NCBI GenBank assembly: GCA_015847255.1
Contig: JADLZK010007780.1
Span: 62,001 to 126,000 of the forward strand
Direction of reading: 5' to 3'
From: Hyparrhenia diplandra
Taxonomy: Eukaryota > Streptophyta > Magnoliopsida > Poales > Poaceae
Length of the DNA: 64,000 nt
The notes beneath the pieces were generated by a model. That model saw only the letters and a program-made list of their open reading frames with translations. It searched no databases and was not told where the DNA came from. This document shows positions 1 through 12,248 of the stretch, piece after piece. How positions within the stretch are numbered: position 1 is the stretch's first letter; each line of letters begins with the position of its first letter. Made by a program: the position numbers and the translations under genes.

Positions 1-3000
1 AGGATATCTCTGCGGAGGCTGCTAAGGCTAGTGGTGCTGTCGCTACTGCTATCAATGAAACCAAGATAAAGCTATCTGATATCAAGCGGGAGATTATAGA
101 TCAGCTGCGTAATAAAGGGGTAGTGGACAAGATTAACAAGCACCTGAAGGATAAGAAGACTCTGATTATCCTCCAAGATGATGAAGACTTTGTGTCCCAT
201 TGGGAGGAGACCAGATATGCTTTGAATCTATTAGGCTGCGCTGCCGGCAGCGCAGTGATTGTGTCCACAAAGAATAGCCAGAAGGCCAAAGAATTTTGCA
301 ATCCACCTGGGGAGCCAGTAACCTGTTCTCTCGTTGGCCTCTACTATGATATTGTGCTCCAGCTTACAGAGCAACGGGTGAACAATGGAAATGAGCGGCT
401 ACAACCCTCAGATCCTCCGTAACATCTTGGAGAGTTGTCATCATGAATTTTGCATGAAGATCTTCGCAAGACGCTCTTTATGCTAATCCCAACAGGAGCT
501 ACCAGGAACTGTGCAAGTTGCATCAAGACCTGGTTCCCCAAAAGACATTGGGCAATAAAGCTAAGAAGATGATCAAGTTCTCCTACAAAGAACTGCCCAG
601 AGAATACAAGACTTGCTTGCTGTACCTTGCTATCTTCCCTCAAGGCCACAACATCAGGAGGTCGACCTTAATAGGGACGGTGGGTCACCGAAGGGCTGAT
701 AACTAAGCAAGACTGGAGCACTACTGTGCGTTATGCTGAGCGATGTTTTGAGGCTCTCGTCAAAAGGAGACTTGTTTTGCCTTGTGACATTGGTACTGCA
801 GGAAAGGTCAAGAGCTGCATTGTAGGTGATCAAGTCCATGTGTTCATCAGCAAGATCGCAAATAAAGAGCGCATTTTGGATGCACGCCTGTCAGATCAAT
901 GGGCAAGCCACTTCTCCATCTTCAGTGGCCTCCGACTCCGTGCCACTGACAGCATTGACAAGTTTGTGCGCCGGCTCCCCAATTATTCACCACAATTGCC
1001 ATTGCTCAAGGTGCTAGACCTGGAAGGCGTCAACTGTTTTGACAAGAATCAGTACCTCAAGGACATATGCAACAAGATATTACTTCTCAAGTATTTGAGC
1101 CTTAGGCGAACAAATGTTACCAAACTGCCCATTGAAATCAACAACCTCCATGAGCTTGAGGTCTTGGATATCCGGCAGACAAAGGGTGCCTGAGAATGCC
1201 ACAAGAAATGTCCTGCTCCTGAATCTGAGGCGCTTGCTTTGCGGATCGTGTTGATTCAAGTTCAGGAATGTGTGCCAAGTCATGCTCCGCTGTCCAGATT
1301 CCCAACCAAATCGATAGGATGGAAAATTTGGAGGTACTGTCCACTGTCAAAGCTTCAGGGGATGGCAGTGACTTGAATGAAATAAGAAAACTATGGCAAC
1401 TGAGGAAGCTCGGTGTGGTTATCCAAGACAACTACAATCACCTCAGGACGTTGTTTGAGCTATTAGTGACCTTCATGAGTGCCTTTTGTCTCTTTCAGTC
1501 ACTATATCACCCATCACCAAAACTGAGAAAGTACCCTCTAGCGGAAAGAGACTACTACAAGAGAATATGGAGATTTGGCGAAACAAAACTCGCAAGCTTG
1601 AGAGCCTAACCATCAACGAAGTCACACACACAGAAAAAGTGCAGCTTTTGAATCATTAGCCAAAGGTTGCGATGATCTTGCCAAGGTAACTCTAAGCGGC
1701 ACCTTGTTGGAACAGAAAAGCCTAATGGTTCTTGCTATGCTTCCCAAATTATGCTCTCTCAGGCTCCGACCCACTGCATATAGTGAGACAAAACTCACCT
1801 TCAACAAGGATGAATTCCGCAACTCAAGTACTTTCTTGTTGAGGGTCCTGACATGACAGATGGAAAAGCAAGCACGACTGGGACTGACATCAACTTTGAA
1901 GATGGAGCAACTACAGAGCTCGAGAAGATCGTCTTGTCCTTCACCAACATAAGGTCTCTTTGTGGCATCGACAACCTTCCAAAACTCAAGGAGCTTGAGT
2001 TAGAAGCCAACCAGTTTCTTCTTTCATTTTGTCATGACGAAGCAGCTCCTGAGCAACACACTGAGAGCAGAGATGACGAGCAAAACACTCAAAGTGGAGC
2101 CCCCAAGAAAAATGCAGAGAGTGGAGCTCCTGGGCATTACACCCAAGGCAGAGCCCCTGATGAGCAAAGCACCGAGAGCAGAGCAGCTGCCGAGAAAGAC
2201 ACTCAGAGCACAGACCCTGATGAGCAAAACACCAATACAAGAGCTACTGAGCTAGGCACTCAGAGTAGAGTCTCTGAGCAAAATCCTGAGAGGAATATAG
2301 TTCCTGAGCAATACACAGAGAGCAGGTTCACCTTCAAGAAGGACAAATTCCAACATCTTGTGTGCTTTCACTTTAAGGACTCCAAAAGGACCGACATCAT
2401 CTTTGAAACTGAAGCAGCACCTGAGCTGAAGAAGATCATTCTGTCCTTGGATGACAAAAGGTCCGAGCTTACTGGAGTCTGTGACCTTCCAAAACTGAAT
2501 GAGGTTGAGTTGAAGGGTGACAAGTTCCTTCTCCCGTTCTTTTACAAGGCCAATCATATTACCAAGATGACCCTTCAAAATACTCACCTGAAGCAAGAAG
2601 ATATACATGAACTTGGCAAGAATCAAAAAGCCTACGCTGCCTAGAGCTATCAGACAATTCTTATGATGAAAGCCAGCTAACCTTCAACAAAGATGAGTTC
2701 CCAATCCTTGACCTTCTCATTGTCAAGTGTCATAATATCGACAGCATCAGCTTCGCCGACGAATCAGCTGCTCCTAAGCTACTGAGGATCGTTTGGTCCT
2801 TTAGCAAGATGGAGTCTCTCTCTGGCATCAGCAATCTTCTGAAGCTGAAGGAGATCGAGTGCTTTGGTGAATATGTGCCTTATCAGGTGAGGAAAGAAAT
2901 TGCAGCACATGAAGGGAAACCTGTTCTTACACACAAGAAGCCACCGCAACAAAGCCAAGCAACAGAAGAAGAGGGCGATGATACAGGATGTCCACTAATC

Positions 3001-3033
3001 TCCTGCTTTTTGAAGACCAAGAGTCGAGGCTAG
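1..3033 (+). CDS. NB-ARC/LRR disease-resistance (NLR) protein, 5' end outside window, frameshifted
   Basis: Open from base 3. The NB-ARC kinase-2 region (LIILQDDED, about 155-185) and RNBS-B-like GSAVIVSTK (about 247-273) are followed by a GLPR-side segment, the RNBS-D-like CLLYLAIFPQ (about 613-642), a winged-helix region and LRRs such as LKVLDLEGV and LEVLDIRQT. The last codons read CFLKTKSRG before the TAG ending at 3033. NLRs are cytosolic immune receptors that bind nucleotide through NB-ARC and sense effectors partly through LRRs. The frame changes at about 395, 475, 675, 1188, 1255, 1590, 1640, 1838 and 2618, each by 1-2 bases. Following the shifts I see no clear nonsense codon, so this is either a recent pseudogene or a gene damaged by assembly indels. 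Family call is firm; functionality is not. Confidence 0.85.
2045..2335 (+). repeat. In-frame degenerate minisatellite inside the NLR LRR region
   Basis: About nine units of roughly 8-11 codons with core EQxTxSRA(P)DE (for example EQHTESRDD, EQSTESRAA, EQYTESRF) interrupt two similar LRR-like blocks (LKELELEANQFLLSF and LNEVELKGDKFLLPF). The array is hydrophilic and in frame within a 263-codon open stretch, which suggests it was translated. Units differ by substitutions and small in-frame indels. Confidence 0.7.
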
Positions 3034-3879
3034 TTGGATAAGGAAAGGTTTAATTGCAAGGAATTCACTTTCCATTCATCTCAGTTCTCAACACTCATCA
3101 CTGATTTCCAGGGCTGCTGGACCCTTTTGTGTGCATACTATCGGTGCGCCTTGTGCTTGTGTGTGTCTTTGTGTCTGTTACCCCTCCTGCAAAGGGACTG
3201 TGTGTGTCTGCGGTTGTGTGCATGCATGCATGCTTAAGTATAGCACCTGTGTGCCGCTGTGCTTATGTATCGATTTGGATTTCCATTGTCGTGTGTGTGT
3301 GTGGCTTTCCTCTTGATTTGGACAGCATGCCTGCTTGCCTGCACGCTTGATTATCTTATGGTATGAGTGTGCTTTGAGCATATATCTGGGACATGTGGCT
3401 GTTCCGGGTGTCCCATGCTCATGTATTCGGATGTGCTTCTGGGGTTTATTTTGTCCGGATCATCATCGGGTATGGTTCCATCTGTAATAAGTGCGACATT
3501 TCGCTTGTAAGTTGACCTTATGTGTTCTATATATGCTTAAGCTTTAGAAAATGTGTGTCACAACAACAAAGTGTTGTCGTATATTTTTCTTTCTAGATTC
3601 AGGTATAAAACGTACTCAGGTCTCCTCCATCCACACATGAATGAGTATAGCCGTTCAGTATAGCTCAAAGACACATAGACCAAACACCGCTAAACAAAAC
3701 GCATAATAAGGTTCAAACGATCAAACAATGATCCACAACAAAAGATAAGGAGAACTTAGTTCTTTATTCTTCTTTGGCGACTCAACCCATCTTCCCAGCC
3801 ACTTCGATCACCACAATTTTTAAGTTGTGCGTCCCATTGCAGCGTATGGGTATGTTCTAGTTAGCAATAATTAAGATGA
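3034..3879. other. NLR 3' flank, no gene seen
   Basis: Presumed 3' UTR and flank. It is rich in TG/TGTG and CATGCATGC runs (about 3130-3330). No ORF with family similarity. Confidence 0.5.
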
Positions 3880-4440
3880 TAAATTGTAGGTATAAATTGC
3901 ATGATAGCCAGCACTAAATACACATGAGTTCAACAGAATTTGATGGAATTTAAAATTAAACTACCAATGAGCTGAACCTACGACCGATATGTAGTAAGCA
4001 GATATGTATATACGGATGTAGTAACCAGATGATTATTATACCGGCAGAAGGGGAAAAATCGGCACCTGCCCATAGATGTGAAATTTTGGGAATTTCAGAA
4101 ATTTCGGAGATTTAAACCAATTCAAACTTTTTAAAAACAAATTAACAGGATTTTTAGTTGAAACTCTCTCTAATCCATCTACACACATTTACATATATAA
4201 TAACAAACGGTAACAAATTCTTTGTATTGAGATGGGGTGGTGGGGGAGGGGTCGTCATCATACCAGAACATGGCTTATGTGCCAGCCCGAGCGGTAGACA
4301 GTTCAAGAGCAGCAAGCCGGCGACCGAACCATGCGTGCGGGTGAGGCCATGGGGACCGCGGACCAGAGCCCGCGCCAAGCCAGCCGCTACACACCTTTGG
4401 CCTCTGCCGGACTGCGGCGGCGCGACTATGGCGGGAGGCG
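3880..4440 (+). repeat. Direct repeat copy 1
   Basis: Matches 4865-5405 in the same orientation. Shared blocks include TATAAATTG...GATAG (3892 and 4879), GGCACCTGCC-like and GATTATTATACCGG tracts, AACTCTCTCTAATCCATCTA (4161 and 5170), CATCATACCAGAACATG, GAGCGGTAGACAGTT, and the GC-rich tail around GACTGCGGCGGCGCGAC. Copies differ by many substitutions and short indels. Non-coding as far as I can see. Confidence 0.7.
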
Positions 4441-4864
4441 GGGCAGGGCGGCCACGCGGCACTGGCAGGAAGCGAGGCAGGCAGGCAGCTGCGCAGCCAC
4501 GCAGCGTGGCGTCGTTGTCGGGAGACGGGGCGGCGGCGCGGCGCAGGCGGCGGGGTCAGGAGTAGGAGTAGCGATTTTTTTTTTTTTTTTTTGGGGGGTG
4601 GGAAACAGAAGGAAAGGTGTGAAGTGTATATGGGCTGGCCGGCGGGATCTTGAGTTTTGGCCCATTTCGGCGTGTAATTTGGGCGCGGGCCAAATTCGGC
4701 TAAAAATTTTCAAATTTCATTCGATCGGGACCCAGCGAGAAATGCGAAATTTCGGATTTTTCGATGAAAATTTGCTGCACAAGGACAGCACGCATAATCC
4801 AAAAAGATAACACGATTTGTTAAACTCCAAATTCTTTGTTACACCGTCACTAAGGCCAGTTTCA
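4441..4864. other. Spacer between the direct repeats, no gene seen
   Basis: GC-rich start, then a T homopolymer (about 4575-4592) followed by G-rich sequence. Long overlapping ORFs here are low-complexity GC-driven frames without family similarity. Confidence 0.4.
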
Positions 4865-5405
4865 GGATATCAATTGTGGGTATAAATTGTGTGATAGACA
4901 GTACTAAATACACACGAATTCAACCAAATTTTTTATGGAATTTAAATTAAACTACCAATGATCTGAACCCACGACCTACATGTACTAACCAAGTATGTAT
5001 ATACTGATGTTGTAGTCATTGTAGTGTATGCCGTTTCCACCAATACATCAGCACAAAGGGATTATTATACCGGTAGGAATAAAATTCGGCACTTGCCAAT
5101 AAATGCAAAATTTCGGGAATTTAAACAAATTTTCTAGCTTTAAAAAATAAAATTGGCAGGATTTTTATTGAAACTCTCTCTAATCCATCTACAACACATT
5201 TTTACCTAAAACAAACGGTAACAAATGCTTTCTATTGAGGGGGGGAACAGGGTTCATCATCATACCAGAACATGCAGGCTTAATTATGCGCCAGCGACGA
5301 GCGGTAGACAGTTGAAACTGAAATATGAATTAATGTGGCCCAAGAGCAGCAAGCCGGCGGCCGAACCATGCACCTCTGCTCGACTGCGGCGGCGCGACGA
5401 TGGCG
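4865..5405 (+). repeat. Direct repeat copy 2
   Basis: Second copy of the 3880-4440 segment. Its 3' edge runs straight into the phosphate-transporter fragment, which copy 1 lacks. It holds an extra stretch with GTAGTGTATGCCGTTTCC (about 5023-5040) not found in copy 1. Confidence 0.7.
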
Positions 5406-5409
5406 CGAG

Positions 5410-5613
5410 GCGGGGCTCATGGCGCTCTGCTCCGTCTGCTTCTTCCGCTTCTGGCTCGGCTTCGGCATCGGCGGCGACTACCCGCTGGGCGCCACCGAGC
5501 GAGTACGCCAACAAGAAGACCCGCGGCGCCTTCATCGCCGCCGTGTTCGCCATGCAGGGCTTGGGCGTTCTCTTCGGTACCATCGTCGCGCTCGTCGTCT
5601 CCGCGGCCAAATT
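5410..5613 (+). pseudogene. PHT1: PHT1 inorganic phosphate transporter fragment
   Basis: About 65 codons match the middle of plant PHT1 H+/phosphate symporters: FFRFWLGFGIGGDYPL in one frame (to about 5498), then EYANKKTRGAFIAAVFAMQG in another, ending VSAAKF. GGDYPL is the start of the PHT1 signature; the bases for the ATIMSE part are partly lost, with a frame change at about 5500. The rest of the roughly 520-residue, 12-helix carrier is absent on both sides, so this is a captured or relic exon fragment. It abuts direct-repeat copy 2 and lies about 230 bp upstream of the LRX start. Confidence 0.85.
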
Positions 5614-5839
5614 TAGGAACAGAGGATAGAAGACAGAAGAGAGGAACAGAGCTATCCCTTTTTTCCCGCCAAAAAGCAGCAACCACAAGACCGCAACGGG
5701 GACCTCCGGCGCACGCGCGCCGCCGCACGCCAGCTCGGCCATGACGTCTCTCCTCGCCGCAGGCTATATCTTTGCCCCATCCATATAGGAAGCCCTGCAA
5801 GGGTGGCTTCCCGCACTGCCCCTTCCTCGCCTGCCAACA

Positions 5840-8232
5840 ATGGAGGCCGCCTGCCGCACCACGGCCGCGGTGGTTCGCCTTCGCCGCCACCGCCGCTGCC
5901 GGAACGACAGCAGCCGCCTCGCTCTCGTCGTCTACCTCGCCGCCATTATCCTGCTCGCGGCATCAGCCACCACAGCGGCCACGGCGCTCTCGGACGCCGA
6001 CAACTCGCGGCGGCAGCTGCTGTCCCTGCGGGAGGGCGACGGCGACCTCCCCGACGACTTCGAGTTCGACATCCACGTGGACGTCACGTTCGCCAACGAC
6101 CGCCTGCGCCGCGCGTACGCCCGCGCTCCAGGCCTGGCGCCGCGCCATCTACTCCGACCCCAGGAACTTCACGGGGGGTGGGTCGGAGCCGACGTGTGCT
6201 CCTACTTCGGCGTCACGTGCGTCCCGGCCCTCGACGACAACAAGACCACCGTCGTCGCGGGCGTCGACCTCAACGGCGGCGACATCGCGGGCTACCTCCC
6301 CGCGGGCTCGGCATGCTCACCGACCTCGCCTTCTTCCACATCAACTCCAACCGCTTCTGCGGCATCATCCCCAAGAGCTTCAGCCGCCTCGCGCTCCTCC
6401 ACGAGCTCGACGTCAGCAACAACCGCTTCGTCGGCGGCTTCCCCGACGTCGTGCTGCAGATCCCCGTGCTCAAGTACCTCGACCTCCGCTTCAACGACTT
6501 CGACGGCGCCCTGCCGCCGCACCTCTTCGACAAGGACCTCGACGCCATCTTCGTCAACAGCAACCGCTTCGTCGGCTTCATCCCGGACACCTTGGGCGCT
6601 CCACGGCCACCGTCGTGGTGCTCGCCAACAACGCCTTCGTCGGATGCATCCCTCGCAGCGTCGGCCGCATGGGCCGACACGCTCGACCAGCTCGTGCTCC
6701 TCAACAACCGCCTCGATGGCTGCATCCCGCCGGAGATCGCCGACCTCGTCAACTCCACGGTGGTGGACGTCAGCGGGAACGCGCTCGTCGGCACGCTGCC
6801 GGAGGGGCTCGTCAACATGGCCAGGCTGGAGCAGCTCGACGTGTCGCGGAACCAGTTCGCCGGCGCCGTGGCGGAGCGCGTCTGCAAGCTCCCGGCCCTC
6901 GCCAACTTCAGCTTCGCGCACAACTTCTTCAGTGTCGAGGCGGCGGCGTGCGTGCCGTCCGAGGACTCGCCGGTGGCGCTCGACGACAGCGGCAACTGCC
7001 TCGGTGGCGGACGCCCGCAGCAGAAGCCGGCTCCGGGTGCGCGCCTGTGCTCGCGCACCCCGTCGACTGCCGCACCAATGTCTGTTCCAAAGGGGCCTGC
7101 ACCACCAGCGAAGAAGGTTGTTGAAACGCCACCAGAAGCTAGTCGAGATGAGCCGTCGTTGCTGCCAGCACCAAAGAAGTCCATACCACCACCCCACCGG
7201 CGCCCATTAGCTCGCCTCCCCACCTATCAAATCCCCTCCACCACCGCCGGTTCCGGTAAGTTCACCGCCACCACCAGTAAAATCACCTCCACCTCCGGCA
7301 CCCATAGTTAGATCTCCGCCACCACCAGCGCCGGTGAGATCACCTCCACCGCCAATGAAATCACCACGTCCTCCAACACCGGTAAGCTCGCCGCCGCCAC
7401 CTGTAAACTCACCTCCCCACCGGCTCCCATAAGCTCACCACCACCTCCGGTCAAATCCCCTCCACCACCTGTGAAATCACCGCCTCCACCGGCTCCAGTG
7501 AGCTCGCCGCCGCCTCCAGTGAGCTCCCCTCCACCACCTACCCCAATCAGCTCACCACCACCGCCGGTAAAATCACCTCCTCCACCGGCTCCAGTGAGCT
7601 CGCCACCACCTCTGGTGAAATCCCCTCCACCACCTGCTCTAGTCCACTCACCACCACCACCACCTGTAAAATCGCCTCCTCCACCGGCTCCGGTGAGCTC
7701 GCCACCACCTCCAGTGAAATCCCCTCCACCACCTGCTCCGGTCCACTCGCCACCACCACCTCCTGCAAAATCACCTCCTCCACCACCTCCGGTGAGTTCG
7801 CCACCACCTCCGGTGAAATCGCCTCCACCACCTGCTCCGGTCCACTCACCACCACCACCTATAAAATCACCTCCTCCACCGGCTCCAGTGAGCTCGCCAC
7901 CACCTCCAGTGAGATCTCCACCTCCGCCGGTGATATCACCTCCACCGCCAACTCCGGCAAGATCTCCACCTCCACCACCGGTGGCTTCCCCACCTCCACC
8001 AACACCTGTAAGCTCACCGCCTCCTCCAGTGAAGTCCCCTCCTCCACCAGCACCGGTCCATTCTCCACCACCACCTGCTCTGGTGAGCTCGCCACCTCCA
8101 CCGGTTGTCCCATCGCCGCCTCCACCAGCACCGTCATTACCTCCACCACCGGCTTTTGAGGAAGTCATCTTGCCACCGATCATGGCTCAGCAGTACGCGT
8201 CGCCACCGCCACCTCAGTTCCAAGGATACTAA
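5840..8232 (+). CDS. LRX: Leucine-rich repeat extensin (LRX), frameshifted
   Basis: The start at 5840 is followed by a basic segment and hydrophobic signal sequence (LALVVYLAAIILLAASA). Then comes the LRX N-terminal domain (NDRLRRAY, AWRRAIYSDPRNFTGG, CSYFGVTC) and about ten LRRs (LTDLAFFHINSNRFCGIIP, LLHELDVSNNRFVGGFP, LDQLVLLNNRLDGCIPPEI). A Cys-rich hinge (CAPVLAHPVDC, in another frame) precedes a long Ser-Pro4 extensin domain ending YASPPPPQFQGY and TAA. LRX proteins are secreted, sit in the wall through the extensin domain, and bind RALF peptides through the LRR. The frame changes at least seven times (about 6125, 6165, 6310, 6597, 6670, 7025, 7422), but each piece matches the family and no nonsense codon is needed. 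No intron is evident, as is usual for LRX. Confidence 0.88.
7312..8229 (+). repeat. Extensin Ser-Pro repeat array of the LRX
   Basis: About 50 SPPPP units in higher-order patterns such as SSPPPPVKSPPPPAPVHS. After about 7430 the frame is uninterrupted for 267 codons. Tyr is almost absent until the C-terminal QYASPPPP and FQGY, so few Tyr cross-link sites are available. The opposite strand shows a long Gly-rich frame that is only its mirror image. Confidence 0.85.
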
Positions 8233-8660
8233 GCGGCCGGTGATCATCACAGCACGCTCTACTGACGATGAGATCGAGAGCAATCGTGACGACGAGGAGA
8301 CCAGGAGAAGCAATGATCAGTTGATGGCACCATGCATGCTCTAGCGACGTGGATTGAAAGCTCAGATGACCGCATGATGGTACGTGCGTGCGTATGTGTA
8401 TAAGAGCATAGGTAACGTACGCATGTACTCGTGCGTGCACATGTAACATGATGACCGAGAAGAGAGAAATGTGCAAACGGAGAAGGAATGATTTTTGCAC
8501 AAAAACAATTTCCAAGATATTGATTAATATCTGAAAAAACATGAGGCCATACAAACAATGCGACGAACAATATGCCTCGACTCGAACTGCTCCTTTTAAA
8601 CTTATCCAAAACCTGCAAACCGGACCCAATATGTCCTTCTTAAATGAACCTGGATTTTTT
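8233..8660. other. LRX 3' flank, no gene seen
   Basis: Probable LRX 3' UTR, with GTGCGTGCG/GTACGT runs (8380-8445). No coding similarity found. Confidence 0.4.
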
Positions 8661-10860
8661 TTTCAAATGACAATTATATAAAACTGAATCATTCCTTGAG
8701 GAGCAGAAATTTCCTAGCAACTTGTTGTTGCGCTGCACAGGTCAATAAGTCCTTGAACATTGCCCCCATAGTTGAGCCTTTTATATCTAGCTGATTTAAA
8801 CTATAAAGTCCTTGAACATTGCCCCCAGGTCCTCTTTGATGATGTCCCAGAAATGTTTGAAGAAAACAACCCCATACCCATTGGGACTAGGGCCTGAATT
8901 TTCTCTCATGCCTGTCACTACTCCTTTGATCTCTTCCATGATAAAAAGGTTTAATCAGATCTACTTTATCCTCATCAACTAAAGTGAGTTCATTAGGCCA
9001 GAAGTCCTGTTTTAGAGAAATAGAGCAAGGTTCATTTTCCCCAAATAAACCTTTATAGAACTTGACAATATGATCAAATATGGCACCTTGCCCCTGATCT
9101 CTCCTAGATCACCCTAGTAATAGTCTTTTTCCTCCATCTACCATTCACAAATTGGTGAAAGAATTGGGTATTTGCATCTCCTTGCAAAATCCAATTCTTA
9201 CCAACTCTTTGTTTCCATTGAAGCTCCTCAATTCTACTTACATGTTCAAATTCCATTTCAAGCAGCAGTCTTTCCTCCCACTCAGTGTAACTCAACACTA
9301 TTCTACCATAGAGTCAATATTTTCAATTCTTTTTGTAATGTCATCCAAAACCTTTTTCTGTTGGCCAATCCTTTGTAGATTCCAACCACTAAGGAACTTT
9401 CTAAGGAGTTGCAGGCATCCATGCCAAATATCCATAGAATATGTCCAAGGATCATACCTATCTTTTATGATCTCCCACCTAGATTTAACTATGTCATAAA
9501 ACCCCTCCTGGTGGATCCATTTTTCTTCAAAGAAGAAGTATTTGGACTTAGGAGCTCCTTGCTCCCCAGTATTAGTGGTGTATGATCTGATCCAATTCTA
9601 GCTTTAGACCAAGAAGAACAGTTAGAATATTTCAAATCCCGGCTAAGCGAGAATCCGAATTCTATTTAGTTTGACCATGGTTGGGTCCTTCTAGTTATTG
9701 GACCATGTGAATTTGGCACCACTAACAAAGATTTCTCTCAAGAGAAAATTACCAATAAAGTCATTAAAGAGATCCATTAGTTTAGGGTCACCCTAACTTT
9801 GATTTCTGTCTTTCTTACTCCTAATCAAGTTGAAGACACCTCCCAAATGGATAGGTAAGCTTTCATTTTGTGCAAAAGTTAGACAGGTCTAGGATAAAAC
9901 TAATAGAAAGATTATGTTGTGCAGGACCATAAACTATCAAAAGCCAAAACCTATGGTCAAATAGCATATTTCTAAGAAGAACACCTAGGAAAAAGTTAGA
10001 CATATGAATCCGCTCCATCTCAAAGTTGTTTGTCTTAATTCCCATCAAAATTCAGAATGACCTTTTGCGAGGAGTCCATCTCCATGCAAAATCTAAAGGC
10101 CAGGAACATCTCTTTCAACTCTTGGTCAGAGAAAAGTCTTGTTTGATGGTTTCCTAGATTCCAATAATATCTAAGTTTTCTTGAAGGATATAATTTAAGA
10201 TGATGCCTCTTTTATATGATTTACCTAGATCCCTAACATTCCAAAACATGATCCTCAATATTATCCGGATGCTCCATTTCAACATTGTGGTCACTATTGT
10301 CCATTCCCCCATGGATGGGTCGAGACCATCTCTAAGTCTGTTGTCAATGGCGTCCATGGCCATTAAGTCAGATTGATCATATTAGGACTAACAGCATGTC
10401 TGTCTTTACATTTTTCTAAGTAAGCTTTATATCTTGTTTTAGCAATGGCTACCCTAGCAACTTCCTCAACCCTAAAGATATTAATTGGTTCCTCTTGGTT
10501 TTCTACTTCTAGGTTTAGATCATTGATAATAGCTAATAAACTAGCAATATCTGCATTGTTGAGAACGATAAATGGGTTAGAAGAAGATGTAGTACGACAT
10601 AAGATCTCTTGCCTTAGCACAGTTAGCGGCTTTAGTAGCAATGGGGACCCCATCCCTAGGGACCCTATTGCTTGTTCTTGTAGCTACCACCACCTTTTTC
10701 TTCCTCCTCTTCTTAGAGTTCTTGCTCTTAGGAGATTGCCATCCTTGGCTCGGGTTATCTTGATCGGACATGTCATCCAAAAAACCCATCTTCCATCATC
10801 TGCTCATTCCCAAACTCGGTCATCATACTACCATTAGGCACATCCACCTCCTTGAGTATC
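8660..10860 (-). mobile_element. Decayed L1-type LINE, ORF2 endonuclease to RT start
   Basis: Reading leftward: a pre-ORF2 or N-terminal segment (10363-10653), the endonuclease start (MFWNVRDLGK near 10240), endonuclease middle (LLIVYGPAQHNLS near 9920), the EN-RT linker (KNWILQGDANTQFFHQF near 9150), and an RT entry region (SGPSPNGYG, 8870-8910). RT catalytic motifs are missing, as if the 3' half were deleted. Several frames and stops are needed, so it is an old dead copy. A short direct repeat (AAGTCCTTGAACATTGCCCC at about 8750 and 8809) lies at the truncated end. Confidence 0.75.
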
Positions 10861-11654
10861 TTGTCATCCGTACCCAGTATTTCCAGGACTTATACTAAAC
10901 ATGATATATTTCAGTTGTTATTGCATTGCACAGACATCATTGAAAAACTTGTTTCAAGGAGGACAACTTCATTATGGAGACTACATCTAGAAACTTTGTT
11001 TATGGGTAGTTGTTATAAAGCTTGATTGCCCCCTGAAAATATAGTTTGTTTGTCGTAAACCAACCACTCCTAAAAACTTCTTTTTAGGGCCGATTTCTTA
11101 ACTAAACCACCCCTGAAGTGCCTTTTTCAAGGAAGGTTAAATGGTTGGCCAATTGGTCAACACTATACCATCTGGCACCTCATGCCAGTCTTCATCACGC
11201 CACCGCCCCACGACCGCTTCATGATCCTAGAGAGTCCCCCTTGCGACATGCTTGATCAGCACCTTGAAGCTAGGATTCCAAGGGAGCTGCTTCTGGCCGC
11301 CCACCGAGAGACTACAACACCGCAGGGGCATGCGGTGCATCAGTGCACGAGGGAGAACATGATCCTCGCCAACCTTCACTACCTCATGGGGTTCGCGTCT
11401 GGACCAGGGAGAACATGATCCTCGCCAACCCAGTGCACGAGAAGTCAATCCTAAGTGTTGAGCTAATCATGCAGGTACTCCAAACCTTACTCGGGTGTCA
11501 AAGAGTGGACTTTCATCCAGCGCGAGGATGCGCCGGTCGGAGGGGGGAGAAGTCACGCCTCAAAGGATGGGGCCTAGGTGACCCGGCCCAAGGGGCCCTT
11601 GGCGGCAAAGGGGTGCCCCGCCCCGCCCGCGTGTCGCCCCCGCCCGCCTCCGTG
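10861..11654. other. Intergenic, weakly structured
   Basis: Holds an imperfect direct repeat AGGGAGAACATGATCCTCGC (about 11349 and 11406) in a GC-rich stretch. The ORFs here (11182-11418, 11343-11693) match no family I know. Confidence 0.35.
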
Positions 11655-11910
11655 ACTTCTTCGGTAATTAAAGTAAGAGTTCGATTAGGATAAGATTAGG
11701 ACTTTTTGGTGTGAAGGGGACATTTCACTCTATAAGGAAATCTCATATTAGGAAAAAAAATAAGGATTTGCTTGTAAAAGTTATTACAATCTATAATGAA
11801 ACCTTTAGAGATTGCTTGAGATATAAGTCTATATAAACAAAGAGGATGTAATCTCTTAGGGACAAGCAATAAAGAATTATTTTCCTGCCCTTTGCCAGAG
11901 CCGCCACCGC
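11655..11910 (+). mobile_element. Possible LTR fragment
   Basis: AT-rich block with a TATA-like CTATATAAA (about 11830) and AATAAA (about 11866) 30-40 bases later, then a GC-rich stretch, as in the R region of plant LTR retrotransposons. LTR ends, primer site and a partner LTR were not found. Confidence 0.3.
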
Positions 11911-12248
11911 CCCCCTACCTTCGACTTTGACACCCACAACAACTCACGCCTACGTACCACCTTCTCCTCAAACTTCTTTGAACATTCTTTCTCAGTTACA
12001 AACGTTTATGCTCCATCTGACCACCAAGAATGCCCCCTAGCGTGCCTAGATTGAGTCTTTCACAACCATGCTTTCGGCAGCCTCTTCCCCTCCTCTTCCT
12101 CCTTTACTTGCTAGCTAAGCATTGCCAAGATTCTAAAACTTGATGATGGGTCATGTGATACGAAGCCAGCGAAAAAACTGTTGCACTATACTTGCAAAAG
12201 AAAAAGATCCATGCAAGTTACAAGCTTGATCCTAAAAAAGATCATCAC
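11911..12248. other. Intergenic, no gene seen
   Basis: CT-rich sequence without a supported feature. Confidence 0.3.

Noticed and set aside
3130..3330. Three overlapping Cys-rich short ORFs
   Set aside because: Arise from TG/TGT repeats (TGT codes for Cys) in the NLR 3' flank.
5772..7210. Three overlapping 450-500 codon plus frames across the LRX
   Set aside because: They are alternate phases of one GC-rich gene; only the pieces matching LRR and extensin motifs are real.
7308..8183. 291-codon Gly-rich frame on the minus strand
   Set aside because: It is the mirror of the extensin Ser-Pro repeats; its composition follows from CCACC/GGTGG repeats.
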